A stretch of 64,000 bases of DNA from Membranipora membranacea (Eukaryota; Bryozoa; Gymnolaemata; Cheilostomatida; Membraniporidae). The notes below the pieces were generated by a model. That model searched no databases. It saw only the letters and a list, made by a program, of their open reading frames with translations, and was not told the origin of the DNA. How positions within the stretch are numbered: position 1 is the first letter of the stretch; each line of letters opens with the position of its first letter. Shown here one piece after another: positions 45,803 through 59,376 of this stretch. Location of the stretch: the NCBI GenBank assembly GCA_914767715.1, contig OU612070.1, positions 11,053,501-11,117,500 of the forward strand, read 5' to 3'. The translations under genes were made by a program, and so were the position numbers.

Positions 45803-48800
45803 ATGGGTGATGAGAAAACGGATCAGTTGATTGAGCTGCTAACGCGACAACAGCAAAAGCAGGCTGAACAACTTGAGGAATTCCGTAAGCAGCAGGCAGA
45901 GACGAACAGTAAGATTGTCGAGCTACTATACTACACTTCGGTAAGACCCAACCAATTACGAGCTCTGCCTTGCCTACCTTCCCAGGGTTTGATCCTAACA
46001 CTGAGTTGTTGAGTGATTACACGAGTAGATACAAGACTTATGCTGATGCACACTCTCTTCATGAATCAAAACAAGCCGGGGTATTTCTCACCAATCAATC
46101 CCTATCGCTGTATGAACAACTGAGCAACCTAGCTGCACAGTTATCCACTCCTAAGGTAATAAATGAACTAACATTAGCTGACATTGAGAAATTCTTAAGA
46201 GAACAAAATGATCCAGCCCAGTTCATAGTGCGAGAAAGGCATAAATTTTGGAGTGATATGAATCAAAAGCCAGGCGAGACTATTAATGAATTAGCTGCTC
46301 ATATAAGGCAAGATGCTTCAACTTTCAACTTCACTGAGATTGCTGATCCGTTAGATGAGGCTATGAGAACTAGGTTCATGTGTTCAGTAAACAATGAGGC
46401 AGTATTGAAGGCCCTCTTCAAAGTCAAACCCACTGAGCTAAAAATTGCTAAAGCAGTGGAGACAGCCTTAGAAACAGAAGAAGCATCCAAAGTGGCTAAA
46501 GAAACTGTAAATGGAGCCACACCCAAAATCCACCAAGTCCAGGGTAACCAACCCTCACCATTCCCTAGATACAAACCCAATCATGGTAATACAGGCTATG
46601 GCAACAAAGACTATGGCAGGAAGCAAGGCTACAGAGACCAGGGTAAACAGGGAACACAATGTTTTCGGTGTGAATATACAAACCATTCCCCGAATGAGTG
46701 TAAATACAAAGATGTCGACTGCAACTATTGCAACATCAAAGGACATATAGAAAGGGCATGTAAGAAGAAAAAGAGGGAACAACCTGCATGCAAAATAATC
46801 ACATCGAAGGTGAGGAGAGTTGATTCCATGAATCAGCTCAAACAGGCGATTATCATAAATGGGCAATCAATACCTCTCGAGCTGGATACTGGCGCATGTG
46901 ATAACTTCATCACAGAGAAAGTATGGCAGAAATTAGGAAGACCAGATCTTCAACCTTCACACACCAGGTACGAATCCGCAACACAGGACGAGATAACAGT
47001 ACTTGGCTGCTGCCAGATAAGATCCAAGCTACCTAACGAGAGAGGCAAAGGCACTACAATCAACTATGTGGTAAGCACGGTCCCAGATCTAAACCTACTT
47101 GGAAGGACAGCGATATTTGCACTAGGAATATCCATAGATGACGCGCTACGCAACACTGCTGGGACACCACGTGTACTTACAGTTGGTATGGATGTGCCTG
47201 ACACAAAACTGCAAGACGACTGCAGAAAATTGTGTCAAGAGTTTTCAGATGTCTTCGAAGAGAAACTAGGGTGTCTAAAGAGGTACGAATTAGAGATAAA
47301 TTCCAAACCCGACACCAAACCTATATTCAGTCAAGCGCGGCCAGTGCCACTCGCACTGAATTAGGACCTCAATCAGGCGCTAGATGTGGGCATAGCAAAA
47401 GGAATATGGAAAACAGTCCAATTCAATGACTATGGTACACCCATTGTGCCAGTAAGAAAACCTGGGGGCAAGATCCGAGTGTGTGGAGACTACTCCAAAA
47501 CAGTCAACACGCAGCTTGAGACACATCGGCAACCGTTACCCCTACCAGAAGACTTATTCAGGAAACTCGCAGGCGGTCATGGCTATACAAGATAGACCTC
47601 GCTAACGCCTACAATCAAATCCCGCTGGGGCCTGAGAGCCAGAGAAAACTAGCTTTGTCTACACAAAGAGGAGTCCTTCTCCAAATTCCACACCAGGTTA
47701 TTTTCAGGGGATTATGAATCAGCTTACCAGCGACCTACCAGGGGTAGCTGTGTACCTTGATGATATTCTCATCAGCGAAGTAAACGCCGAAGACCATCTC
47801 AAAAACTTGAGAAACCTACTTAAATGGTTGGATGAACACAACCTACGATGCAGACTGGACAAATGTCAATTTGCTCAACCCTCTGTTGAGTATCTTGGAC
47901 ATAAACTGACAGCACCTGGTCTTGAAAGTGGCGCAAATGCCTGCTACAACCAATGAATCACAACTCAAATCATTCCTTGGGTCTGTGCAATTCTACCACA
48001 AGTTCTTACCCAATCTTTCTGACACTACAGAACCAATAAACAAGCTGCTTAGAAAGGGAGAAAAGTGGAATTGGGAAGAAAATCAGCAAGCAACTGGCAC
48101 ACTTTAACCCAGACCTACCTGTAGGTATTGCCTGTGACGCATCAAACACTGGCATTTGTGTAGTACCTTTCCAAAGATATCCAGATGGCAGCGAGAGGCC
48201 AATTGAGAACGTTTCTAAAACTCTCAGTGAAACACAAAGTAACTATGGTCAGATTCAGAAGGAGGCCTTGTCCATTGTTTATGGTCTAAAGAAGTTTTAC
48301 CAGTACCTTTACGGACGGAGATTTATACTGGTAACTGACCATAAGCCTCTCCTAGCAATGTTCGGACCTATGAAGGGAGTTCCAACATTGGCTGCCCACA
48401 GACTCTCAAGGTGGGCATTATTGCTCAGCCAATATGAATACACGGTGGAGTACAGATCCACCAACAAACATGGTAACGCTGACGCACTCAGCAGACTACC
48501 CCTTGGCCAAGATGATGCATTCGACAACAGTGAAGAGGGTGAAGACGCTGACACAGTCCTCGCAATCAGGACTATCGGAGAGCAGATGGCGAAAAGTCAA
48601 TCAGTGCTTGCCAAAGAAACCTCTAAAGATCCTATTCTCTCACAGGTCATGCGATACACAATCGAAGGCTGGCCTGTGAAAGATTTGAGGAAGGAGGAAA
48701 ATAGGGAGTCACTAGAATGTTTCAGCCAGATATCTGATTCTCTGTCTGTAGTAGACAACTGTCTGCTAAATGGCATCAGGGTGGTGATCCCTCAGTGTTT

Positions 48801-49886
48801 GCAGCGAGATGTCCTACAACTGCTGCACATGGGCCATTTTGGAATGTCTAGGATGAAACAGCTAGCCCGGACAGCTGTTTACTGGCCTAGAATTGACAAA
48901 GACATTGAGGAGACATGCCGTCAGTGCACAGACTGTGCTGAAAACCAGAGAAACCCACCTAAATATCCAGTTCATCCCTGGATGATGCCAGAAAAGCCGT
49001 GGAGTCGATCAGGCAATAAACTTCAAAGGAAGCAACTACCTGGTCATTGTGGATGCCTACAGTAAGTACCCCTGTGTTACACGTACTCACTCAACATCCA
49101 CAAAGTCAACCACTGACATTCTGGAGGAAACCTTTGCTCATTTTGGTTATCCTCACACAATAGTCAGTGACAATGCCACAACTTTCACCTCGGGAGAATT
49201 TAAGGAATGGTGTAAGCAAAGAGGCATTGTGCACCTTACAGGAGCACCATACCACCCTGCAACTAATGGAGCAGCGGAGAGGTTGGTGCAGAGTTTCAAA
49301 AACTCTCTCAACAAATCTCGAGATCCACCAAGGCAAGCCCTGCAATCATTCCTTATGCAGTACAGGCGCACACCACTGTCAACTGGATTCTCCCAGCCAA
49401 TTGCTGAATGGAAGGCAGATAAGGTGCAACATTGACACACTGCTTCCCTTGCCTGCCGTCCTGGCACAAAAGGCTCAAATGGACACAGTAAAGTCCAAAC
49501 CTGCTACACAACCCATATCAAAAGTGGTAGCCTATGAAGTGGGAACGCCAGTCTGGGCGCTCTACTTCGGCTCTAGAAGGAATGAAGTGCCACGATGGGT
49601 AACAGCAATAGTAACAAAGATGTATGGACCTAGAAACCTATCTGTACGAGTGGTACCTAGAGGACCAGTATGGAGACGTCACATGGAGCAGCTACGACCA
49701 CGCCATGTATCACCGGAAGATGGAGAACCAGCTGATGTAAACATAGATAATGGCGATGAACCTGAGACAGTAGTTCCACAACCGGCTCCGCCTCCAGCGG
49801 TACCACCAAGACATAACCCAAGATGGCCAACTGGTGGTGTCGACCGTAACAACCTGCGGAGATCAGAGAGGCTGAAGGCCAAATGA
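45803..49886 (+). pseudogene. gypsy gag-pol, broken, unit 2
   Basis: It has the same gag frame change as unit 1 at about 45970. The second frame then stays open to a private TAG at 47362, covering the gag core, two zinc knuckles, the protease motif (DTGA) and the region before the reverse transcriptase. Reverse transcriptase is in pieces: a 1-base loss near 47590, the YLDD block in 47714-47956, another shift near 47930. A deletion of about 45 bases near 48095 lies before RNase H (intact to about 48510). The integrase His-His-Cys-Cys zinc site is complete here (HMGH near 48826). The catalytic core follows at 49049 after a shift shared with unit 1, and a private 2-base loss near 49392 breaks its C-terminal part. 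Non-functional, but damaged differently from unit 1. Confidence 0.9.
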
Positions 49887-49947
49887 CTCTAATGACTATT
49901 TGTGTTGTAAAAAAATAGGTTAGGGGCCTTCAGCCTGGCGGGAGGTG

Positions 49948-50324
49948 TGATATGATATGATATGGATAGCAATAGTTAGCTTTAATAGATAGATTGTATC
50001 TTATTGTATAATAGTTTTAATCCCGATCAAGCAACATAAACATTGAGTACTATCCATATAACACACCAGCGCACACACTAGAAATGAATGACAATAAATA
50101 GATCAATCCCCGCTGTAGCATAATAGATAAATGAAAATAAGTCATACTGTGGTCATGCTGTGGTAATACTGTGGTTTCTTGCCCAGTTGAGATTGTAATA
50201 TGTAACCCAGTTTATATTCAACAGCTGTGAAACGTAGATGTTAAATTTGTAATAAAAAGACTAACTCTAAAAGCATAGTTGTTAATATACAAAAGTCAAC
50301 GCGTATATACCCAGAGAAACAACA
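49948..50324 (+). repeat. 3' LTR, unit 2
   Basis: 377 bp, starting TGATATGATATGATATGG, which shows the full three-word start that unit 1's 3' LTR has shortened. Confidence 0.9.
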
Positions 50325-52564
50325 TAAACGGATAGGGATTTCGCCTGATTTTATTCTACAGTAATACTTTTTAGCTCTTCACCAATAATCCAATGCATAC
50401 ATAGATTTAAGTTATCCCGATCCGGGAGCTAGCGTTGCTGCATCATGATTTTGATAGTGACTGATGCAGTCTAAATGGTGGAATATCAAATAGATTCTAT
50501 CCAAACCCATATATTCATCTATGAAAAGGGGTAACACGTGGTAAAATTGATCACTCTTGAAGTTTGTATACACCTTCAGCCTGTAGCTGGGCATCATCAG
50601 ATCTTTCAGTGACTCACTCATAATGGATATCCATATTGGTGTCTATATATTTAGGTCAAGTTGACATCAAACATTTAGAAAGTTGCCATCAACTGTACCA
50701 GCTGAAAATCGCGGAAATTAATGTTAACTAGAATGACTTGTCTCAAAAGTTGTATCTTGTGAAGACCGTGTGCTATGACTTGCTAAAAATTTCTGACAAT
50801 GTTGGCCACGCAGCCTTTTCAGAGAAGCTGCTGTTCAAAAGAAATATCTTATCTCGATTATTCATATAGCCTCATTGGTTCTGTTACCATTGGCTGTGTG
50901 TATTAAAGTATAAATTTATATCTTATAGTAATAGCAATATATTTGCAACATGAAGCCGTAGCCAAACTCAAATATCTTTAGCTATTCTACCATATCGCAA
51001 ATTCATCATTGAGAAGAACTTATAACCTTTTCAACCATGACTGCTGACATACAGTTGAGAGACTGATAGAACTGCACTCCTTTGCAGCCGTCCTGGTATC
51101 AAATTGATCTACACAGTCATTTACTGAAGTAAAAGTGTCCATGAGGAGGTGCCGTTGGTGAGAACAAAATTAGCACTCACCACATCAAAAGTTTAATTAG
51201 CAATTTTCAAGCATGAGTGTTTGAGTTGTTCTAGTAATTCACAGCTCATGGCACAGGATATTCCTGTAAGCGTGGAGTTTCCAGGTAAAACGGTTCCAAT
51301 TTAGAATCAAATAATTATGTCATTTTGGGTGAAAGTAATTAAGACTATTATTAGCATCAAAAACAAGCGCAAAGAGAAAGTGACGATTATAAACTACGAA
51401 TTGGCTTGGCAAGGAAGTTTTGGTGCAATGAGCATGGTATTACCTGGTAAAAACAGAAAATTTTAAATTGAAGATGAAACACCAATTTCTGTCTTTCTGC
51501 CAAAGTTCCTGTTTGAGGTAATGAAATAACAAAAATGTGCAAAACTCGTACTGCATTCTGCTGTATTGGGTGTAGTAAACACAAATCAGCAGCCTACCAA
51601 TAATTGGTTGTTTTATTATCTCTTCATGACAATAAACAACTGCTTACAATATGATCACTTTTTAAAACTAATTTGTATTGGTGATCATGTCTATTAGTTA
51701 TTTTTCACAGTCCACAACCTCCCAAATATTTGTCTTTCAGTCACAGTGACCGCTGAAAGTTATTTTGGGGCAAAAAGAGCCGGTTTTAAATTCGGTGCTC
51801 AGTGCCTCATTATTGAGCTATTTGATCAGTTCTTTTCTTCACCATATACAGGATGTATGTAACTAACTGGAGGGTTGACATTTTTTTGTTAAACTGTATG
51901 CTTGAGGCCTCCTGTCTTAGTGGTTTAAAATTGTGGTTTGCAGTATGCAATAGGACCATTTCTGACCCCTCATGCAATGTGAGCTAAATCATTCAGGAAC
52001 TAAAAATTCCATAGTTATTTTACCGTGTAAGTCTTGTTCGTTAATTCCATCAATCATTTTACCAGCTACAGATCCTGGTTGTCACAACTGTAACAACGAC
52101 TAGTAATAATCCAAATCTTCACTAATTTCGGACCACAATTACACTCCGAAATTCAGAAATTAGGCATGCAGTCATTCAAATTTGTTGTCAGCATGTGATG
52201 AACAGAAAGAGATTATTTCGAAGCGATTATTGATTATGGCTTTTTCATAAGGTATTTCACTATTTGTGGCTAAACTAGCTTTTTTTGGTTCGAATCATAC
52301 ACTGCTCTCACTCTAAAAAACTGAAAACAGGTAAAACACACCAGCTGCCATAAACCTAGAGTATAGACTGAAGTGAAATCAGGACATATAGGACAAGATG
52401 GTACTTCCTAGTAAAGTTCCACTCAACAGGCTGACACTCAGTGAGTTCAAAGTTAGTAAAAAAAGTAGTTGAAACCTCTCACAGACCATTTAAATGCACC
52501 TTACCTTCACTCTGTTGAATTAAAAACTGTCCAATGAGATTCCTCGAAAATTCTCAATTGAGGG

Positions 52565-52572
52565 TATAAAAG
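52565..52572 (+). promoter_or_regulatory. TATA box of MACPF gene, unit 2
   Basis: TATAAAAG, with the 5' UTR donor at 52710 and acceptor ending 52877 as in unit 1. Confidence 0.65.
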
Positions 52573-52881
52573 CTGAGGTCTGAAGCTAATTGAACATTGT
52601 CATTCTCCACAGCAAGGTGAAAGGGTGATACCTCAACTGAGACTTAATTCTGTGATCCATTGACCCATTGACCTATCTTCGGTTGATTAATTGTGAGCAG
52701 AACAGCCTGGTAAGAATCAACAAGGAACATGTGAACTTTTGTTACCTCTTCGCCAAACTCATTTCCCGGGCTGTGCAATCTATCTGTTGTTGTTATGACT
52801 TTGCTCTACCATATTTCTTCTGTCATAAGCAATATGAGTGTTCTAACTTCTAATTTTACTCACTATTTATTTTGCAGATTA

Positions 52882-54775
52882 ATGATGATAATCAGACGTG
52901 AAATACTTGTCTCTCTCTGCACCCTGGTGTTTATTCACTCGGCTGAGGCAGGTAAATTGTCATACCATCTATCAACTTACATGTATACCATCTGATACCG
53001 ATAAAAAAACTCATTACAATATACAGCATCTCAAACCCATTTTCATGATTTGTTGGTTGCTTTGTATTCCATAGATTCCATAGCTCTGTTAATAGTGATA
53101 TTGAATCTCAACATCTTTTAATATTTGCAGTATCCAAGAGAAGTGCTGTGAGTTGTAATATAGAACCACAAAAACACATCACAAACATTGGCCTCAGTTT
53201 GAATGGATACAATGTACTTGAAGGGTATCCACTCGCAATGGAAAGGGATCCTGGATTTAAGAGAAAAATATTTGACAGCGATTATTCTAGAGATATCCAC
53301 AGTGATGATTGCACGTATGTACAAGTTAACATTATGCTCTGTTTAAACGAAGTCGGTATTATTATTAATAATCTGACAGAGAACTGCCAATCAACCAATA
53401 CAAATGAAGTTGTCTGCCCTAAATCAGAATGAATGTTAACGGTTCCTATATAATACATAGATCTTCCTGATTGAACCAACACTGTTTCCATGATATGACA
53501 AGTTCTGAAATCGATTTGAGATCGATGATTGTGATTGGGATGTGTCCTTCATCTGACCCGGCAGACATCAAGATCAGTTCAATTCTAAACTCTTGTACTC
53601 TTAAACATGCCAACTGAATCAAAATCCTGTCTTGTCCAGGTCAGCAGATATTGTTGTAAGCCCTTCGCTTCTTGGTTACACAAGAATGAGATCAAATGAT
53701 TAAAAAACACCTGATAAGAGCTTAGATTGAGTTGGTCAGCATGATCGTTTTGTAGAATATAATATACAGGTCTTTCCTCTTCAGCAGATTTATATTAGTG
53801 CAGTCCATATTGAGACCTTATGAATATTTTATTTTTGCCAGATATCACCTTCCATATGGAATTGCCGCTTCGATTGATGAATCCTGTCATTTATCCTTCA
53901 CGTCAACCGTGCTAGAAGGTTCTGAGGACCTGCGCACCCACCTCAATACGTATGCATCTGTTTCTGGAGGAGGATGGGGTGTTGAGTTCTCTGCGAGTGT
54001 AGAATATGATAAGGAAACTGAAACATTTAGAAATTCCCTCTCTAAAAAAATCGAGTCGACAGCAATATGTCAATATTACACCACACTGATGGGCCTTCAT
54101 AGCAAACCAACTTTCAGTAAAGAATTTAACACATCCCTTGACAAAATGAAAGGGGAGATGATAAAAAATTCTGGGAAAATCAGTGAAAATACGATTTTCC
54201 AACTGATTGATGAGTTTGGCACTCATTATGTAGAAAGCATGGTTTTTGGTGCGAGGTTTACCCATGTGCATACCATGTCTTCAGAATTATATGATAGTAT
54301 GAAAAGTCAAGGAATCGATATTGAAGTGACTGCTGAATATTCTGGAATTATCAGTGCAGGTGCTTCCGCAAAGATGAGTGACTCCCAAAGAAAAGCAGTT
54401 TCTAAATTTGATGAGGAAGTCAAATCCAAAACTTCTACAATGGGTAAACTTCCACCAGCGGATGGCAATGTGAACACATGGGCAAGTGAAACTGCAGAAA
54501 GGCCATCGCCAATAAAGTATGAATTGAAACCAATCACAGAAGTTTTTGATCCTTCAATTTTTCCCGGAATTAAAAATCATCTAAGTGAAAGCTATGCCGC
54601 AGAAATCAGACAACAAATTGATAGGAGTAAACATGCATATTGCGTTCGCAAAAAATCACAGAAAAAATTCAAACATCTTTACTGCAGCGAGAGTGAAATA
54701 CCAGATGAAGTACTACCTCCACCAGTTACTTGCAAGAAAGTTTATAGTGGCCTGTGGTGGCCTGGAAAGGCCTAA
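52882..54775 (+). CDS. secreted MACPF/perforin-family protein, unit 2 copy (3 coding exons)
   Basis: Coding exons 52882-52951, 53131-53314 and 53842-54775; same phases and same 395-residue product with signal peptide, EFGTHY at 209-214 and the Cys-containing basic tail. I count three base differences from unit 1 across the coding exons, of which one changes a residue (Asn188Lys) in the stretch before the signature motif. Introns and flanks differ more, which suggests selection or gene conversion keeping the coding part alike. Polyadenylation signal AATAAA at 55004-55009. Confidence 0.92.
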
Positions 54776-55009
54776 GAAGCAGTAAGCCAGATATGCAAAC
54801 TTATAAAGCCAGCAAAGTGCTTTTTTACTTTTCTCACTAATGTGTGCATCTTAAGGCTTTGAATTGATCATGATTAGAGTCCCCTACTTGGGTGGTAATG
54901 TCATCCAAGTGTTAGAATTGGTTCAACCTTCTTATGTACTGATTGATTCCTTGTTTTTGTTGCATATATTTTGAGTTCTGCTGTAACCATTTTCTTGCTA
55001 ACAAATAAA

Positions 55010-56769
55010 CTTGGTTCACACCATATGACACTTTTCCTATTTATCAAATGAGATCTACTTACTTTTCCAATCCAAATCTCATTTTCACCTCACTACTTGT
55101 TGAAAGCAAGGAGGTTATATCATATCTGAGGCTGAGTATGAGCTCATTGACACCGTTTTAGCTACAAAGAGACTGAGCGACTTGACCCACTGCCAGCTCA
55201 GTTGCTTTGCTGATTAACAATAGTAATCAAGAGTCTCAAGTTCAAGTCTTATTCTTATCTTTCAGGCCGTGAGCATACAAATAAGTATTTATATGTTCAT
55301 GGTATTATGGTTTTAAGTACAAAGTTGGGACAAAATTCAAGCTTGATTTTTTAAAAACATATTTGCATTTTGGGGCCTAGGTAGAGTCGTGGTTAGTTGA
55401 TGACCAGAATCTAGTATGACATGGTTTCGATATATATAACAAATATAATATATATAAATATATATAGCATTGGAAAATGAATATATCCTGGGTGCTGGAG
55501 TTCGAAGAGAATCTGCAAGTGAGATCAGCTCCTCCAATGGCCCCTTGTCTCTAATCTATCAGCCGCTTTTTATAAGTCGGAGTTGTGCTCTCAGAGCTTT
55601 AGCAAATGGTAATTTATCATTCCCATCACCTACCTTCACAGCTTTTTATTGACATGCTGATACACAGAATAATTAATCCTGCATGTGGTGGAAGTCAGAT
55701 AAAAGTATTAGACTTCGTATATAAGGTTATCATAAGATAAACTGACATAACAGAGGCTGGGAAACTTCCATCCGTACTTACTCGCCATATTGGTTTGCTT
55801 GAGTCAATGATATGAGTTTATGGATTGGTGGTAATATGGCCTAATATGCAATTTGTGATGTAGTTCTATCAGTATTGCACTTGGTGTCAGTAATTCAGCC
55901 TAGATAACAAGTCTGACAGCTTCGAAGTTATTCATGGAATGACATCAGACTGCAGTGTTAGAAGTGAAAAATATGAGGGATGCCAACCAGGGGGGGTCAG
56001 AGGACCGCCTAGGCCCCTGGCCATGGAGCCCTGTGGTGATTAGAAATGAAAATGCATCATGAATTTTAGCCATATTTTGCTACATTATTGCCATGGTTAT
56101 GGTTATGATATATAGGGGGGATGCATCCCCCTAGACAAAATAGGAAGTGGGACACCATACCCCCTAAATTCTCACACTGCGTAACCAAATAACCAAGGAG
56201 TAAAAACCATCAAAAACTGATTATAAAGAATTGTTCAAGTGAACTGAACCTTTGGACCAACCAAATAGAGGATATGCATTTCTATAACCATACATAAATT
56301 GCCAAGTTCTTGTGAAGTGTTAGATTTGCTCCCTTTATCCTGCGGTGTGACCAGGGGGGGGGGACAACTTCGAACGCAGACAGATGGCTCAAACTTGATC
56401 TAATTTTTATGTTACAGTGGTTAGACCCCACTATATAATAGATAATGTGCATTCATTCCGGCTGCATGTTTTATTTCTATATTTAAACATGACAATGACA
56501 GACCAGGATGTTTTTCTCTGCTCATTGCCGTGTGATGCAATAAATGTAACAAAGTCTTGCGTAATAATAATTCACTTCACAATTATTCAAGCACTATAAC
56601 ATTTTAATATGTTGTAATCACAATTTTTTCTCACATGATTGAGCTTGGAATGCATGTTATTTTTCAGATAACAAAGCATTATCACGTTGACTTCATAAGG
56701 ATAACATATAAACCTAGCCCTATCATAGTCAAATGGTGATTAAAAAAGTACACACCACCTGCAGCGTGA
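55010..56769. other. spacer between MACPF and NHL genes, unit 2
   Basis: No exon seen. It has an AT microsatellite at about 55425-55465 and a lengthened G run near 56354-56363 compared with unit 1. Confidence 0.4.
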
Positions 56770-56776
56770 TATAAAA
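56770..56776 (+). promoter_or_regulatory. TATA box of NHL gene, unit 2
   Basis: TATAAAA about 150 bases before the ATG at 56926. Confidence 0.6.
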
Positions 56777-56925
56777 CAGTTGGAATTATCATTTATCGGA
56801 CACATAACCATTCAGAACATACACAACCAACACAGGATCTAAAGCCACACACACTACATCTATAACATATCAAACATACTGATATATTTTGGTTCATCTA
56901 AGGCCTCAAGAACACACTCGATAAG

Positions 56926-59376
56926 ATGAGCTTCTATATTTCTATTAATTTAATTTTGGTAAGTTAGAAATATTCTGACGCTCTTTGATATATCTTTCAT
57001 TTATCTATTGTCAGCCAGGGCCACACTCGAATGAGAGGACGCGGGAGAGTGTGGTCGAAAGCACTTCCTGTCGCTCAACACGCGCTCGTTTCGTTTATAT
57101 ATTGTGAGCCAGTACTTAGTGCCAGCGACAGTATGGCTCTAACGACAGTGCCTCACTCAAGTGAGGGGATGCGGGGAAGTGGGGAAGTAACCACAATCTG
57201 TCGCTCAACTTGCCATCTCCAAAGACCTCCCGGATTACCTATCATCCGTCAGTATAACTTTCACCTCTACATTCAGACTTGCTTTTTACATTACAGGTTT
57301 ATTCCTGCGCTGTGTTGATGAGCGCTTACGGTAACTCCAATGTCAGTGCTGATGGAATTTCCCAAATCATTGTGGAAAATTAAGCGGTTTCAGGATGAGT
57401 TGGGAGTATAAGTTGTGTGCTGTCTTGAACAACAAAGTATACAGTTTCTCTAAACAATCATTTTACAATGACTATTTTTACCAATTATTGTTACACCCAT
57501 ATACATAGTAGAGATATTATATTTCTTGTGGTAACTTGTACATGAGCTAAGTATGGATTTTTTGCAGCATTGAAAAGGCAAATGTAACTTTGTATGCTGA
57601 TGTTCCAACCTACCCGTCTCATATGGAGATCGACCAATACATGGTCGGCAACGTCATCTTTGTGAATCAGCATTCACTCTGCACATCAAAAGCAGACAAC
57701 TTTTCTAACTCACAAATCTTAGCTGGTGCTTTATATGCAGGTGACACTATTGGACAGAATGCTAGATTTAAATGGCCGAATAGTTTTTTACTAATAACTC
57801 GTTCAGATGTGATCATCAGTGACACAAATAATCACTGCCTAAAACTACTGAATCGCACAAACGGCATCACTAAAGTTCTAGTTGGGCAATGTTCCTCTAG
57901 TGGATATCAAGACGGAACAGAAGCAAAGTTTAACCATGGGCAATCCTCCCTGACAATCAAAACTCAAGTCAACTACTTCTCTCTGAAAATGACAATTATG
58001 CAATAAGAACAGTTGATGTTTGCGATGGCAATTGGTCGGTAGGAACGTTTGTCAAATCCAACCTTTTAAGGTTTGTTAGGCAGATGATACAACATCAGCC
58101 AATAGTGCTATTTACCAAATAGGCTATGAAGAGAGGGAGGTCGCAACTTTGACAGGCTCTTCTACAAACGGATATAAAGATATATATGGTTCTTTTAGTG
58201 ACGCACGTTTAGCATCTCCACACGGCCTACAGTGGATAGGTTACAATTCATATCGGATAGCGGATATCTACACTAGCTCAATACGCTATGCCGACCTTGA
58301 GACCCAAACATTCTCGCACTGAATCTGTGTAATAACACTCTGTGTACTACGATATATGACCCGGTGTCCTTTCTGCTCACCAATTCTTCTCTCTACTTTG
58401 GAGAATATGGCAAAATACTGCTCTTTGAATGTGAGTGTCTTAAAGCAAGCCAAGTACAATTTATAAATTAAAATAGTCAAATTTTGGCATTGGGACTAGG
58501 TGTTGTAACGCTTTGATAGAGCAATCACAAATAAAGCATAGGACTAGTCATGGTGGAGATCAGAATATCAATCTGAAGTCTAACACAAACACCGCACATC
58601 TTGCAAAAACAGGTATCAAGGCGTGAGCCCTAATAGCCAACTTTTTCGATATCTCTACCGCTGGCAAAATTAGTTAGTTAGAGTTAGTGGCATTACATTA
58701 TCAACCACCCAATTTCAATTAGGTGGTTGATAATGTGATGCCACTAACTCTCAATGGAGCCGTCTGAGCACTTAGACTAACACCGCCTAGAACAATTAAT
58801 TTTGCCAGCGGTAGAGATATCGTAAAAGTTGGCTATGAGGGCTCACGCCATGATACCTGTTTTTGCAAGATCCCCTTGCCACCAGAGGGAAGGGGAGCTG
58901 AGTATATGCGCTGCCCATTTTTACTTGAGAGGTGAAGAGAGTCGTTTAATTTACAACTGCAAAAATCAACATCTCAATTTTCCTTCGCATTTGATAATGT
59001 TTACTTTCTGATGCAACGATTTTGGCGTAATTCCACATAATTCAAAGTTTCAATCAGTTTGCATTATCAGAAACTCAGAAGCAAATGATTTAACTCTAAA
59101 TATTCTGTTGTTGCTTTTCTATCTCTAGTTCAAGAAACAGTGCAATACGATTTCCTGCCAACAATTCCCAAGTACAGCTGTGACATTGTGTTTCCAACTA
59201 CGCCAACAATACCTACTACTTCTACCACAGCACAACAATCAACTTCCACCATCAGTCATTCTGAAACAGATAGGCCTACCACTACTGCTAAAACCACCAA
59301 CAAAGCATCGCTGTCAACTGTGACAAGTACTACACTTTTAGCAGCGATATTCTTTCATCACTCAATGCTGAAATAA
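56926..59376 (+). pseudogene. secreted NHL-repeat protein with Thr-rich tail, unit 2 copy, frameshifted
   Basis: Exon 1 is 56926-56958, exon 2 starts at 57297 with the same lost donor as unit 1, exon 3 is 57568-58430, and the last exon is 59129-59376. Private lesions: a 4-base loss near 57934 (unit 1 is intact there) and a 1-base loss near 58317 that brings a TGA. The frameshift near 58073 is shared with unit 1. Conversely, the 10 bases missing from unit 1 are present here (57964-57973). The last exon reads further than in unit 1: after the Thr-rich stretch it adds a short hydrophobic end and stops at 59374-59376, which might have been a GPI-anchor signal. The AATAAA found in unit 1 is changed to AATGAA here. 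Confidence 0.7.
58598..58871. mobile_element. MITE in NHL intron, unit 2
   Basis: Counterpart of 31368-31641 with a few substitutions. Confidence 0.75.

Larger units (their letters stand above)
45360..50324 (+). mobile_element. Ty3/gypsy retrotransposon, Mag-like, degenerate, unit 2
   Basis: LTRs 45360-45735 and 49948-50324, with TAAAC on both outer sides (45355-45359 and 50325-50329), the same target duplication as unit 1. It is about 300 bases longer than the unit 1 copy because it keeps most of the reverse transcriptase. Confidence 0.93.
39561..52365. repeat. giant inverted repeat, unit 2 (about 12.8 kb)
   Basis: Same mirror structure as 12476-25159. Here the left arm is more complete: 40546-41150 pairs in reverse complement with about 50330-50890 (for example the CGCGGAAATTAATGTT stretch near 50712 with its complement near 40725). 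The direct repeat of the inner core (40930-42090 and 42890-44540) is also clearer. Confidence 0.8.
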